From assembly GCA_934699705.1 (NCBI GenBank), contig CAKUXD010000016.1, positions 1 to 39,810 of the forward strand: a DNA stretch of 39,810 nucleotides, read 5' to 3'. Of the stretch, positions 8,001-14,538 are shown piece after piece. A program made the translations under genes and the position numbers. The notes below the pieces were generated by a model. It saw nothing but the letters and a program-made list of their open reading frames with translations. It did no database searches and had not been told where the DNA came from. This stretch comes from an uncultured Candidatus Melainabacteria bacterium (GTDB taxonomy: Bacteria; Cyanobacteriota; Vampirovibrionia; Gastranaerophilales; Gastranaerophilaceae). The stretch's first letter is position 1; every line of letters starts with the position of its first letter.

Positions 8001-9617
8001 CATATACGACATAATGTTTTCCTGCACAGAATGTAACGCAACATCATAATCACCTGCAGTACGTCCTAAAATTGTTTCTAAATTAGTAATTTTTGAAAGA
8101 ACTTCATCGTTATTTGTAACTAAATTTTTGATATCATATACAATTTCTTTTAGTTGTTTAATATCACCAATCAAATAATCCTTGATAGGTGCTGAAATAT
8201 CAGTTAAATCATCTTGTAAATATTTTAATTTATCAGAAATACCAGACAAATCTTTAAAAGATTGTTCAACAAAGGCTCTTTGACCTTCTTCTGCAGATTG
8301 ATAATTTTGACGAATTGTATCAGGAAGATAAGTTACCATCTCTCTAACTTTATCTGTTAACTCCATTAAAGAATCAAGTTTTTCAGACGTTTTGCCAACA
8401 TTTCTGTCAGAATTTTCATTCACCGAATCTTTAATTGTGTCAATTTTTTCAACTAATAAATTCAAATTGTTTTTTATTGGTTCTAAACCAGCGTTTGCAA
8501 TTGCATCAACAAAGCCAGATTTAATATTTCTACCCGTATCGTCAATTAATGTACGTAAACTTTCAAACGAAGTTCTTAAATCTAAATCCTCAATTAGTTT
8601 TGCCAAAGACTTAAACTCAGATGTTGTTCCTAACAAATCGCCACGCATAACGTTTGTAGTTTCAATTACATCTGAAACAAGTTTTGACAATTCAGCCTTG
8701 AATACCTGAAAATCTTCTTCTGTAAGAATTTTGTTAACAATAACAGATAACTTATCTAATTGTACTAACAAAGACTTTTGGCTTTGTTCATTTGCATCTG
8801 TTAAAGCGCCTTTAAGTGTTGTAATTAATTCAATTGAGCTCTCCACTTTTCTTACTAGGCCGTCAAAATCACTTTGACCAGCCAAAGCCTTGATATTAGC
8901 ATTTATTTTTGTATTTTGGGAAACAACTTCTTCTATTGACTCATTCAACTTATTTTGTTTTTGATCAACAATTTGCATTGCTGAAATAATTGCATCTGAA
9001 GTTGCTTTAACATCAGATACAGAGTTTTTCATATTTAAAACTTCGCTTGTTGGGTCAAGGTGTGAAACACGCTCCATCATTGTTTCAAAGTTGTTGTTAA
9101 CGTTCAAAATAATACTTTCAAACCCGTTATTAAACTTTTCTAAATCAGTTCTGATAGAGTTAATGCTTTTGATAATTTCTCTTTTATCAGTATCATCAGT
9201 TCTTAAAGCCTCAATTCTCAAAGTAATTTCATTAAGAATATCGCCTTGAGCCATAACTTGTTTTGAAAAAACTGTTAAATTAGTTGATAAAACATCAAAC
9301 AACTCTTTCATTTGGGGAACAGTAATAAGTTCTTCATTATTTCTAACAACTTCTTTAAAAGCAGTTTCAAGCTCAGTAAACTTAACGTTTATATAAGAAT
9401 ATTTATCCGCAAAATTATTTCTTAAATCAGATAAAATTTCTAACAATTCTTTGTTATTATCAGATGCTGATAAACTGTCTAACTTTGCGCCAATATTATT
9501 AAGAATACGGCTTGTATCACCGATATTCAATGCGTTTTGCGTTTTAATGGCGTCCAAAGCATCTGAAATTTCAGAAAAATTTCCCTTCAATTCGTCAATA
9601 TTAAACCCGTCAGTCAT
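5016..9617 (-). CDS. Giant coiled-coil protein, 1533 residues
   Basis: An uninterrupted 1533-residue reading frame with no signal peptide and no membrane segment. Almost the whole chain is predicted-helix sequence with heptad-like Leu/Ile spacing, rich in Asp, Asn, Lys, Glu and Ser and very poor in Trp and Pro. It has repeated segments of the type K-x-x-L-x-x-L/I-x-x-x-I-x-x-x-L, for example near residues 1090-1150 where LEQLSKLSEI, LNKLTLLDKL and LDELQKIPKI follow each other. It starts MTDGFNIDELKGNFSEIS after a GGGGA site; TATAAT lies 24-29 nt upstream of the start. No ATPase, kinase or receptor domain is visible. It could be a cytoskeletal or scaffold filament. It heads an operon with CutA and a zincin. 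Confidence 0.85.
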   Translation of the reverse strand: MTDGFNIDELKGNFSEISDALDAIKTQNALNIGDTSRILNNIGAKLDSLSASDNNKELLEILSDLRNNFADKYSYINVKFTELETAFKEVVRNNEELITVPQMKELFDVLSTNLTVFSKQVMAQGDILNEITLRIEALRTDDTDKREIIKSINSIRTDLEKFNNGFESIILNVNNNFETMMERVSHLDPTSEVLNMKNSVSDVKATSDAIISAMQIVDQKQNKLNESIEEVVSQNTKINANIKALAGQSDFDGLVRKVESSIELITTLKGALTDANEQSQKSLLVQLDKLSVIVNKILTEEDFQVFKAELSKLVSDVIETTNVMRGDLLGTTSEFKSLAKLIEDLDLRTSFESLRTLIDDTGRNIKSGFVDAIANAGLEPIKNNLNLLVEKIDTIKDSVNENSDRNVGKTSEKLDSLMELTDKVREMVTYLPDTIRQNYQSAEEGQRAFVEQSFKDLSGISDKLKYLQDDLTDISAPIKDYLIGDIKQLKEIVYDIKNLVTNNDEVLSKITNLETILGRTAGDYDVALHSVQENIMSYMSGIKEDCESADIKMNNFAFEFNSLKSELGKVFSDFSSSSKGQNEKFNSVCNGISSRFDAVMSALATITEQPVMINGIKEGFDNVNHCMQDLLLAVSDLKVGVAANRVNMDNQATVPQNSLDEDIALKLEGKLNKIKDQLNFMSTDIMENLYNRTEVLTNEFEPIKKAVMSFVDVDFQNVASLLKDQMDAYKIGMEKLMDESVSEEARPILNNIFTGFGSLENRINNFESAVKDALANSLTEIKQMLEKAKPLMPSVATMNAENLAQNTELSGDLNGLIQVLDEKSVEIRNDIASRFENIHKHLDEVIVPKFADVENKQNEILTKIDSVNSTEQLDTIKNQLNELFSQITKVQDEIINNKISSSVVSPEKLEGLGDEEKSIIVDFTTNLSELANLVKHTSDNIDEKITRALSENTVQIDFEGLKADIAQMLASVQARVTDVTVQDADGEPISNVQILLEEYKSQIVNEINSVKQAMWDFKNDDEIAKDLKVISQKMDLIALNDDVKFEIDKSLQEIRNTVKDQQKFLNTINILETLASLEDINKMKGLEQLSKLSEIISVDKLNALNKLTLLDKLKNLDCLDELQKIPKISGMLEVQEQLKGIITGLDQKLNVFSKNYSTLDLFTEEFKNELASAKTAIMKHVLNVFEQLSFVVEGEEIKDFVDEKTQNILEAIANNESASQEIKTIKHAIDSLNPLEYKDIEAEMQKIDALSEKIESIPQGIKEQLDVLPEQIDVMVQQINKLRVGSSEDNSYSYSMQDVESDIARLRLALDDIKKVVETNSLKEIADYVNEIVQQVESMKFNINQDDIFKIKVDVERITSDIVSISSRTNKLLLASDESANALNTSMMSFKETISDLYDGLKKLDYSEMTNKLEKVELNVQNALKSQNTMSESIAKLAIWANGTDETLTDVTDALSKLKKSMPSNESVIEELELKFAKQQQKIDTLEEKLDELLALSGENDSSNMSKKLTDIDKQLTRLNKSIERLTSYVDEE

Positions 9618-9751
9618 TATAAGATGTTCCCCGTTCTGTCATTATATTTACTAACTTTTAAGTATTTTCATAAAAAATAACAGCTGTTCTTGATTAGTTA
9701 TTTTAAAATTCACACACTTAGCTAAAATAACTATACCATAAAAATGCAATT

Positions 9752-9780
9752 TTGACATGACTGTTAAATTCAACTAAAAT
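9752..9780 (+). promoter_or_regulatory. Consensus sigma-70 promoter of the 9874 gene
   Basis: TTGACA at 9752-9757 and TAAAAT at 9775-9780 are separated by exactly 17 nt. Transcription would begin near 9787 and leave a leader of about 87 nt before the TTG start at 9874. The leader contains a weak 6-bp A/U-rich hairpin (9801-9820) followed by seven T residues. Confidence 0.75.
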
Positions 9781-9873
9781 AATGAGTAAAATAAAGTTTA
9801 AATCAACTAAAAGATTGATTATTTTTTTCTATATACGTCATATTCTAAAATAACAAGAAAAAGGATATTAAAA

Positions 9874-10107
9874 TTGAAAAAGAAAGATTTAAAACAAGCA
9901 ATCAAAGAAAAAGAAATTCAACTATCAAAACTTGAGCAACACATTGAAAAATCTAACACCTGCGCAGAAGTTTATAACAAAGTTATTTTAGAAAAAGCAA
10001 TCCTTAATAAAGAACTTCAAGACGCATCAAAAAACAAATTCCTAGAACGAGCAAAACAACTTATTCCGCATAAAAAAACTCTTATATGCGATTACTTTAA
10101 GAAATAG
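9874..10107 (+). CDS. Small charged coiled-coil protein
   Basis: 77 residues, Lys/Glu-rich, almost wholly helical (KKKDLKQAIKEKEIQLSKLE, then KAILNKELQDASK), with one Cys in the middle and one near the end. It starts at TTG, preceded by AAAGGA at a normal distance and by a consensus promoter. It has no signal peptide and no recognised family. It stands alone between the divergent giant coiled-coil gene and the cobalamin riboswitch. The good promoter and ribosome binding site make it a real gene rather than a chance frame. Confidence 0.65.
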   Translation: MKKKDLKQAIKEKEIQLSKLEQHIEKSNTCAEVYNKVILEKAILNKELQDASKNKFLERAKQLIPHKKTLICDYFKK

Positions 10108-10171
10108 CAAAAATTCAACTAAAAATGTTAACACATGTAAATATATATGTGTGTTATTTCTATGTTTGTAA

Positions 10172-10177
10172 TAGAAT
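10172..10177 (+). promoter_or_regulatory. -10 box before the cobalamin riboswitch
   Basis: TAGAAT, the same -10 hexamer used by the promoters at 21920 and 39667, ends 7 nt before position 10184, where the 5' strand of the riboswitch P1 helix begins. No clear -35 box is seen. Confidence 0.45.
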
Positions 10178-10183
10178 TAAATT

Positions 10184-10273
10184 AACAAATAAAGGAAAGC
10201 TGGGTGCAAATCCCACACTGGTCCGCAGCCGTTAAAGTCGGAATGCTTATTTGTTTTCAACCTCGCGACAGGA
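10184..10273 (+). promoter_or_regulatory. Cobalamin riboswitch
   Basis: The core reads GGAAAGCTGGGTGCAAATCC then CACACTGGTCCGCAGCCG, which matches the cobalamin aptamer core (GGAAnCnGGTGnAAATCCnnCAC...CCGC). It is followed by AGTCGGAATGC in the place of the B12 box. AACAAATAA (10184-10192) pairs perfectly with TTATTTGTT (10247-10255) to close the aptamer as a 9-bp P1. A small hairpin, CCT-CGCGAC-AGG at 10261-10272, could be the expression-platform helix. The element is compact and lacks a long peripheral P6 extension. It lies upstream of the cobalamin adenosyltransferase operon, which fits feedback control by cobalamin. No intrinsic terminator follows at once, so control at translation or by another route is likely. 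Confidence 0.85.
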
Positions 10274-10320
10274 ACAGGGAATAAATTTATACAAAATTAT
10301 TACCCATTTCTGATTTATAT

Positions 10321-10413
10321 ATGCGTATTAAAATAGCAAATCCTAATGGAAGTTATCAAATAGCATTACCCGTATCGTTGGAAAAATATACAAAACTAGA
10401 CTATCACTTATAA
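10321..10413 (+). CDS. Possible 30-residue ORF downstream of the cobalamin riboswitch
   Basis: ATG at 10321 opens a 30-codon frame (MRIKIANPNGSYQIALPVSL, then EKYTKLDYHL) that ends at TAA 10411-10413. The stop touches the ribosome binding site of the next gene (TAAGGAG). The sequence looks protein-like and its end is placed as expected for translational coupling, but no Shine-Dalgarno sequence precedes it. It may be a leader peptide, a small protein, or chance. Confidence 0.35.
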   Translation: MRIKIANPNGSYQIALPVSLEKYTKLDYHL

Positions 10414-10422
10414 GGAGAATTT

Positions 10423-10779
10423 ATGAAATTATTACCAGTTGCTTTTCAAGCACCCCACATTGTAAAACCACAAAATGTTTCAAACCCTATTAAATCAGCC
10501 CCAAAAATGATGTTTAAACAATTAAACAAAGATACTTTTGAAAAATCTGAATTTACAAACGAAGATGCAATGGCATTAATGAGAAAAGAACTTCAAGATG
10601 CAATGACAGAAAAAGAATTAGATATGTATATGAAAAATCTTGATGAAGTTTGCAAACAATTAGAAATTGAGCCTAAAAATCTTCCAATTAACGAAGAACA
10701 CCCAGGAAATTTAACAAAAGACCAAAGACTTCAAATTTTTACATTGCTAAAATATGATTCTCTTTCAGAATTAGCATAA
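10423..10779 (+). CDS. Hypothetical protein in the cobalamin-riboswitch operon
   Basis: 118 residues with no signal peptide. The N-terminus, MKLLPVAFQAPHIVKPQNV, is probably unstructured and resembles the short xxxFxx openings of other proteins in this window. The rest is helical and acidic/basic (DAMALMRKELQDAMTEKELD, then MYMKNLDEVCKQLEIEPKNL). A strong AAGGAG site precedes the ATG. It lies between the cobalamin riboswitch and the adenosyltransferase, 47 nt upstream of the latter, so it is probably regulated by cobalamin. No function can be assigned from the sequence. Confidence 0.7.
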   Translation: MKLLPVAFQAPHIVKPQNVSNPIKSAPKMMFKQLNKDTFEKSEFTNEDAMALMRKELQDAMTEKELDMYMKNLDEVCKQLEIEPKNLPINEEHPGNLTKDQRLQIFTLLKYDSLSELA

Positions 10780-10826
10780 CCCTCAATTTAGTGTTTATTA
10801 TTATAGGAAAAATAAGGAATTAGAAA

Positions 10827-11579
10827 ATGAAAATTAATAGTATCTCCCCTCAATATTACGCAACTCAAGTAAAATATATTCAAAATAACAACCTTGAAAA
10901 TAAAACACAAAAACAAGCATTCAATACAAACCCTAATATTACATCACCAATAAAACAAGATGCCCTATCTCATTTGGCTTTTTTAGGGATACAAAATCTA
11001 AAATATACCGCAAACGTAACCTTCAAAGGTAATAATACCGATAAAAATCGCGGATATATACAGGTTTACACTGGTGATGGAAAAGGTAAAACAACTGCAG
11101 CAATGGGGCTTGCATTAAGAGCTTTAGGTCAGGGTAAAACCGTTGATATTACAATGTTTACAAAGGGTGGGGATAATTATGGAGAAGTAAAAGCCTTCAA
11201 CAAACTTCAACCAGAATTAAGAAAAAATCTTACACTAAATCAAGCAGGACTTGATAGAATTGTTTACACATCTAACGAAACAGAAAACGATAGAATTATT
11301 ATGCAAAAAGGCTGGAAAAACGCTAAAAAAGTAATCAACAGTGGCAAAACTGACATTGTAATTTTAGATGAAATGAACATAGCAATAGATTTAAAAATGA
11401 TTGATGAAAAAGATGTGATTGAAACATTAAAAAATAAACCTAAAAATGTAGAAGTTGTTCTGACTGGACGAAATGCACATCAAGCTGTTATTGATATTGC
11501 AGACTTAGTTTCAAATATCCAACCAATAAAACATTACTGGAATAAAGGAGTTCAAGCCAGAGAAGGCATTGAATACTAG
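10827..11579 (+). CDS. btuR: Cob(I)alamin adenosyltransferase, CobO/BtuR type, with N-terminal extension
   Basis: Transfers the 5'-deoxyadenosyl group of ATP to cob(I)alamin to make adenosylcobalamin. Residues 76-250 are a full CobA/CobO/BtuR domain: GYIQVYTGDGKGKTT with the P-loop GDGKGKTT at residues 83-90, GLALRALGQGK, VILDEMNIAI (Walker B-like), VVLTGRNA, and the family's C-terminal KGVQAREGIEY. The usual length is about 180-200 residues. Here some 72 extra residues precede the domain; they are Asn/Gln-rich, lack a signal peptide, and end in NVTFKGN. The AAGGA site supports the upstream start, so the extension is translated. It is the last gene of the riboswitch operon. Its stop codon overlaps that of the convergent uracil-DNA glycosylase gene within a CTAG. 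Confidence 0.92.
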   Translation: MKINSISPQYYATQVKYIQNNNLENKTQKQAFNTNPNITSPIKQDALSHLAFLGIQNLKYTANVTFKGNNTDKNRGYIQVYTGDGKGKTTAAMGLALRALGQGKTVDITMFTKGGDNYGEVKAFNKLQPELRKNLTLNQAGLDRIVYTSNETENDRIIMQKGWKNAKKVINSGKTDIVILDEMNIAIDLKMIDEKDVIETLKNKPKNVEVVLTGRNAHQAVIDIADLVSNIQPIKHYWNKGVQAREGIEY

Positions 11580-12169
11580 ACATAAGTTTTTATAAGTTTT
11601 AAATCAACAAGCGTAATGTCTTTTTGCGCCTGAGTAGCGTATTGCATAAGGTATGACGGGTGATAAATTGCAATAGCATTATATTTTTCACCATTAATAT
11701 CTAGTTCAAAAATTTCACCTCTTACTTTTGAAATCTGTATTGATTTTTTGCCAGTTAAAGTTTTTAAAGCAGTTCCTCCGCATAATACGATTAAATCAGG
11801 ATTTACACTCTTAACTTGTTTATATAAATAGCCAATACAATTTTTAATCTCATTTTGGGTTGGAACTCTGTCTTTGTTGGGTTTATCAGGATTTGTTGGG
11901 CGACATTTTAAAATATTTGCAATATACAAATCTTTTTCTCTATCAATCCCAACCTTTTCAAAATAAGTGTTCAACAACTGTCCAGCTCTGCCAACGAAAG
12001 GAATTCCTTGCAGATTTTCATCTTTTCCAGGAGCTTCACCAATAAACATTACTTTTGCATGTTCATTACCAGACGAAAAAACAATTTTATTTCTACGAGT
12101 GCCTATTTCGCAAGCCAAACAACTTTCACATTGAGATTTTAAACTATTCAACATCTTTTTCTTCATCAT
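11576..12169 (-). CDS. Uracil-DNA glycosylase, family 4/5 (iron-sulfur type)
   Basis: Removes uracil from DNA to start base excision repair. It has CESCLAC (Cys 14, 17, 20) and further Cys at 89 and 111 for a 4Fe-4S cluster. The active-site block is IGEAPGKDENLQGIPFVGRA at residues 43-62, followed by ANILKCRPTNPDKP and the C-terminal HPSYLM segment with its catalytic-region His. Its length (about 195 residues) is normal for family 4. Three in-frame ATGs (12169, 12166, 12154) all lie inside the end of the upstream symporter gene, an overlap of 11-26 nt, so the exact start is unsure and translation is probably coupled. The 3' end overlaps that of the adenosyltransferase gene. Confidence 0.9.
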   Translation of the reverse strand: MMKKKMLNSLKSQCESCLACEIGTRRNKIVFSSGNEHAKVMFIGEAPGKDENLQGIPFVGRAGQLLNTYFEKVGIDREKDLYIANILKCRPTNPDKPNKDRVPTQNEIKNCIGYLYKQVKSVNPDLIVLCGGTALKTLTGKKSIQISKVRGEIFELDINGEKYNAIAIYHPSYLMQYATQAQKDITLVDLKLIKTYV

Positions 12170-13640
12170 AAGGTTCGTCTTTTACATCACTAAACAAACC
12201 AACATCGTACTTTTTACAATAACGCTTAACCTCTTTAACAACCACATTTGAAAGAATAAATAACGCAAACAAATTTGGCACAGCCATAAATAGCGTTACT
12301 GCATCAGAAAGATTAATTATACTTTTAAAATTCATTGCAGAACCAATAACAATGCACAGGCAGTAAACTAATTGAAAAGAACGAGTTTTAAATTTTGACT
12401 CCCCAACCAAGAATTGCCAGCCTTTTAAACCATAATATGAACCGCAAAGCATAGTACCCATTACAAAAAAACTTGCCATTATAGTTAATAAAATTGGAAA
12501 GAACGGAAATGCCGTTGCAAAAGCCTTTGAGGTTAATTCAATACCAGCAATGCCATGAACATGCGCATATTCACCCGTAACGACAATTACAAACGCAGTT
12601 GAAACGCCTACAATACAAGTATCCACAAACGGTTGTAACATTGCAATAAAAGCCTGCGCAACTGGCTTACTTGTTTTAACCGCCGAAAAAGCAGTTGGAG
12701 CAGTCCCTAAACCAGCTTCATTTGCGAACATTGCACGTCTAAAACCCCACAACATGCAACCAAAAAGTCCTCCCCCAACCATTGCGTGTGGCTGAAATGC
12801 CTGAACAATAATAACTTTAAGAGTATGCGGAATGTTATGAATATTTATTAATGTAATAATTAAAATACTTGTTAAATAAAGCACACACATAATTGGAGTA
12901 ACTTTTTCAGTAAACTTACCGATAGATTTAATTCCGCCAATAATAGTAACCCAAGTTACAGTAGCAACAATTAAACCGATAATCCAGCTATTATTTGCAA
13001 AAATACTATTCGTTCCACCAGTAACCTCAGTAATTTGAGTTGTCATGGCGTTAATTTGAAATAAATTCCAACCGCCGATTACAGCAAGGACCGAGCATAG
13101 GGCATAAATTTTACCTAAATGTGGTGCAATTTTACTTAAAAAAGGACCTTTTAACCCTTTTGAAATGTAATACATAGGACCACCCGAAGTTGAGCCATCA
13201 GGATTTACATCTCGAAGTTTTACCCCTAATAAAACCTCTGAAAATTTAAGCGCCATCGAAAATAATCCCGCAACAATCATCCAAAAAATTACCCCTGGAC
13301 CACCGACAGAAACGGCGGCAGCTGAACCTGCGACATTTCCAATTCCTGCAGAAGAAGAAATTGTAGCAGTTAATGCTTGAAACGAAGAAACTTCGCCTTT
13401 TTTCTTACGTTGAATTAAATCTTTATGCTCAAATTTGTGTGCAATAAGTTTTAAAGCATGCTTAAATCCCCAAAACCCAATAAATCTAAGACGAAAAGTA
13501 AAATAAATTCCCGCAAACATCAATAATGCAATCAACAATTGCACTTCAACGCCGTTAATATTTACGGAATAAAAAATAACAGAAGAAATTTTATCCGCTA
13601 TCGGGGACAGGAAACTATCTATTGCTGTATCTAAATTCAT
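12144..13640 (-). CDS. Sodium:alanine symporter (AGCS family)
   Basis: A polytopic inner-membrane transporter of about 498 residues, the normal AGCS length, importing alanine or glycine with Na+ (H+ in some members). Diagnostic blocks are GVSSFQALTATISSSAGIGN-like sequence near residues 80-100, GGPMYYISKGL, the internal FANEAGLGTAPTAF signature and QPFVDTCIVG. An upstream ATG at 13700 is in frame, but I place the start at 13638-13640 (MNLDTAIDSFLSP). The family begins there, the extra 20 residues are not family-like, and TATGAT ends 6 nt before this ATG with TTAACT 17 nt further upstream. The message would then be leaderless. The gene overlaps the glycosylase gene that follows. Confidence 0.92.
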   Translation of the reverse strand: MNLDTAIDSFLSPIADKISSVIFYSVNINGVEVQLLIALLMFAGIYFTFRLRFIGFWGFKHALKLIAHKFEHKDLIQRKKKGEVSSFQALTATISSSAGIGNVAGSAAAVSVGGPGVIFWMIVAGLFSMALKFSEVLLGVKLRDVNPDGSTSGGPMYYISKGLKGPFLSKIAPHLGKIYALCSVLAVIGGWNLFQINAMTTQITEVTGGTNSIFANNSWIIGLIVATVTWVTIIGGIKSIGKFTEKVTPIMCVLYLTSILIITLINIHNIPHTLKVIIVQAFQPHAMVGGGLFGCMLWGFRRAMFANEAGLGTAPTAFSAVKTSKPVAQAFIAMLQPFVDTCIVGVSTAFVIVVTGEYAHVHGIAGIELTSKAFATAFPFFPILLTIMASFFVMGTMLCGSYYGLKGWQFLVGESKFKTRSFQLVYCLCIVIGSAMNFKSIINLSDAVTLFMAVPNLFALFILSNVVVKEVKRYCKKYDVGLFSDVKDEPYDEEKDVE

Positions 13641-13646
13641 AAGAGA

Positions 13647-13675
13647 ATCATAATACAAACAGAGCATAAAGTTAA
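13647..13675 (-). promoter_or_regulatory. Promoter of the symporter gene, leaderless
   Basis: On the minus strand TTAACT (13675-13670), 17 nt, TATGAT (13652-13647), then six nucleotides and the ATG at 13640. No Shine-Dalgarno sequence is present. The -35 box is only a 4/6 match, so the evidence is mainly the spacing and the absence of a ribosome binding site. Confidence 0.5.
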
Positions 13676-13701
13676 CAAAGAGTAACAAAACATTAACCAA
13701 A

Positions 13702-13730
13702 TTGAAAAGAAAAAAATTTTATGTTAGTAT
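13702..13730 (+). promoter_or_regulatory. Promoter of tRNA-Ser
   Basis: TTGAAA (13702-13707) and TAGTAT (13725-13730) are 17 nt apart; TATAAA overlaps at 13728-13733. The predicted transcript begins near 13738. Its short leader holds a TTTGTC/GACAAA hairpin (13740-13757) directly before the tRNA. Confidence 0.55.
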
Positions 13731-13768
13731 AAAGAAAAGTTTGTCGGAGCGGACAAATATAACAAATT

Positions 13769-13858
13769 GGAGACGTGGCCGAGTTGGCTGAAGGCGGCAC
13801 CCTGCTAAGGTGTTATATGGAGCAATCTGTATCCAGGGTTCGAATCCCTGCGTCTCCG
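13769..13858 (+). tRNA. tRNA-Ser (anticodon GCU)
   Basis: A 90-nt type II tRNA. The acceptor GGAGACG pairs with CGTCTCC (13851-13857), with discriminator G at 13858. The anticodon arm is GCACC-CTGCTAA-GGTGT, giving anticodon GCU at 13804-13806 and reading AGC/AGU serine codons. A long variable arm (around GGAGCAATCTGTATCC) and a GGTTCGAATCC T-arm are present. No CCA is encoded directly after it. Confidence 0.96.
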
Positions 13859-13866
13859 AATTTTTT

Positions 13867-13897
13867 AAAGAAGAATGGTTTATCCATTCTTCTTTTG
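13867..13897 (+). terminator. Intrinsic terminator after tRNA-Ser
   Basis: A 12-bp perfect stem (AAAGAAGAATGG with its complement) around TTTAT, followed by T residues, 8 nt after the tRNA. Confidence 0.8.
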
Positions 13898-13974
13898 TAT
13901 AAAAACTTTAAATTTTAGGTAAATTAATTTATCATATCTCAAATTAACAGTTATTCATACGGAGTTAGTTTAAC

Positions 13975-14538
13975 ATGAATGAAAAAGAAAAAATGTTAAA
14001 GGGACTATATTATAATCCAGAAAATACAGTTTTAAAAGGCGATAGAAAAAATTGCAAAATGTTATGTTACAAACATAACCAACTTTCTCCAGAAAATTTA
14101 GACGAAAGAAAAGAGTTATTAAAACAAATTTTGGGTTCAACTAAAAACAATTTTTTAATAGAGCAACCTTTTATCTGTGATTACGGTTATAATATAGAAA
14201 TTGGCGAAAATTTTTATTCTAATCACAACATAACAATTTTAGACTGCCACAGAGTAAAATTTGGTGATAACGTATTTATTGGACCAAATTGCAGTTTTTA
14301 CTGCGCATTACACCCCATTGATATAAAATCCAGAAATGAAGGACTAGAATACGCAAAACCTATTACCGTTGGAAATAACGTTTGGTTTGGCGGTAATGTA
14401 GTTGTTCTTGCTGGTGTTACAATTGGTAATGGAGCTGTTATCGGCGCTGGAAGCATTGTTACAAAAGACGTTCCAGAAAATGTAGTTGTTGCTGGAAATC
14501 CTGCACAAGTAATTAAGGAAATACAACAAAATGGATAA
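13975..14538 (+). CDS. Maltose/galactoside-type O-acetyltransferase (LbH family)
   Basis: A 187-residue acetyl-CoA-dependent sugar O-acetyltransferase of the Maa/LacA/NodL type. It has an N-terminal helical Mac domain (MLKGLYYNPE...LDERKELLKQIL), then a left-handed beta-helix made of hexapeptide repeats (IEIGENFYSNHNITILD, VKFGDNVFIGPN, ITVGNNVWFGGN, VTIGNGAVIGAGS). The catalytic His is His113 in YCALHPID, and the C-terminal cap VVAGNPAQVIKEI is typical. It is cytosolic. A GGAG site lies about 11 nt from the ATG. The reading frame overlaps the next gene by 8 nt, so the two are co-translated. The acceptor sugar cannot be read from the sequence. Confidence 0.93.
   Translation: MNEKEKMLKGLYYNPENTVLKGDRKNCKMLCYKHNQLSPENLDERKELLKQILGSTKNNFLIEQPFICDYGYNIEIGENFYSNHNITILDCHRVKFGDNVFIGPNCSFYCALHPIDIKSRNEGLEYAKPITVGNNVWFGGNVVVLAGVTIGNGAVIGAGSIVTKDVPENVVVAGNPAQVIKEIQQNG

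Noticed and set aside
5016..9617. Several 67-105-residue frames on the plus strand opposite the giant coiled-coil gene.
   Set aside because: They lack ribosome binding sites and are antisense shadows of a continuous 1533-codon gene.
9679..9688. AACAGCTGTT palindrome, with GAACAGCTGTTA on the minus strand, as a LexA-type box.
   Set aside because: It misses one base of GAACnnnnGTTC, and no damage-response gene is adjacent; a 10-bp palindrome can arise by chance.
9801..9827. Hairpin AATCAA/TTGATT followed by seven T as an attenuator.
   Set aside because: A 6-bp, A/U-dominated stem with an 8-nt loop is too weak to call a terminator.
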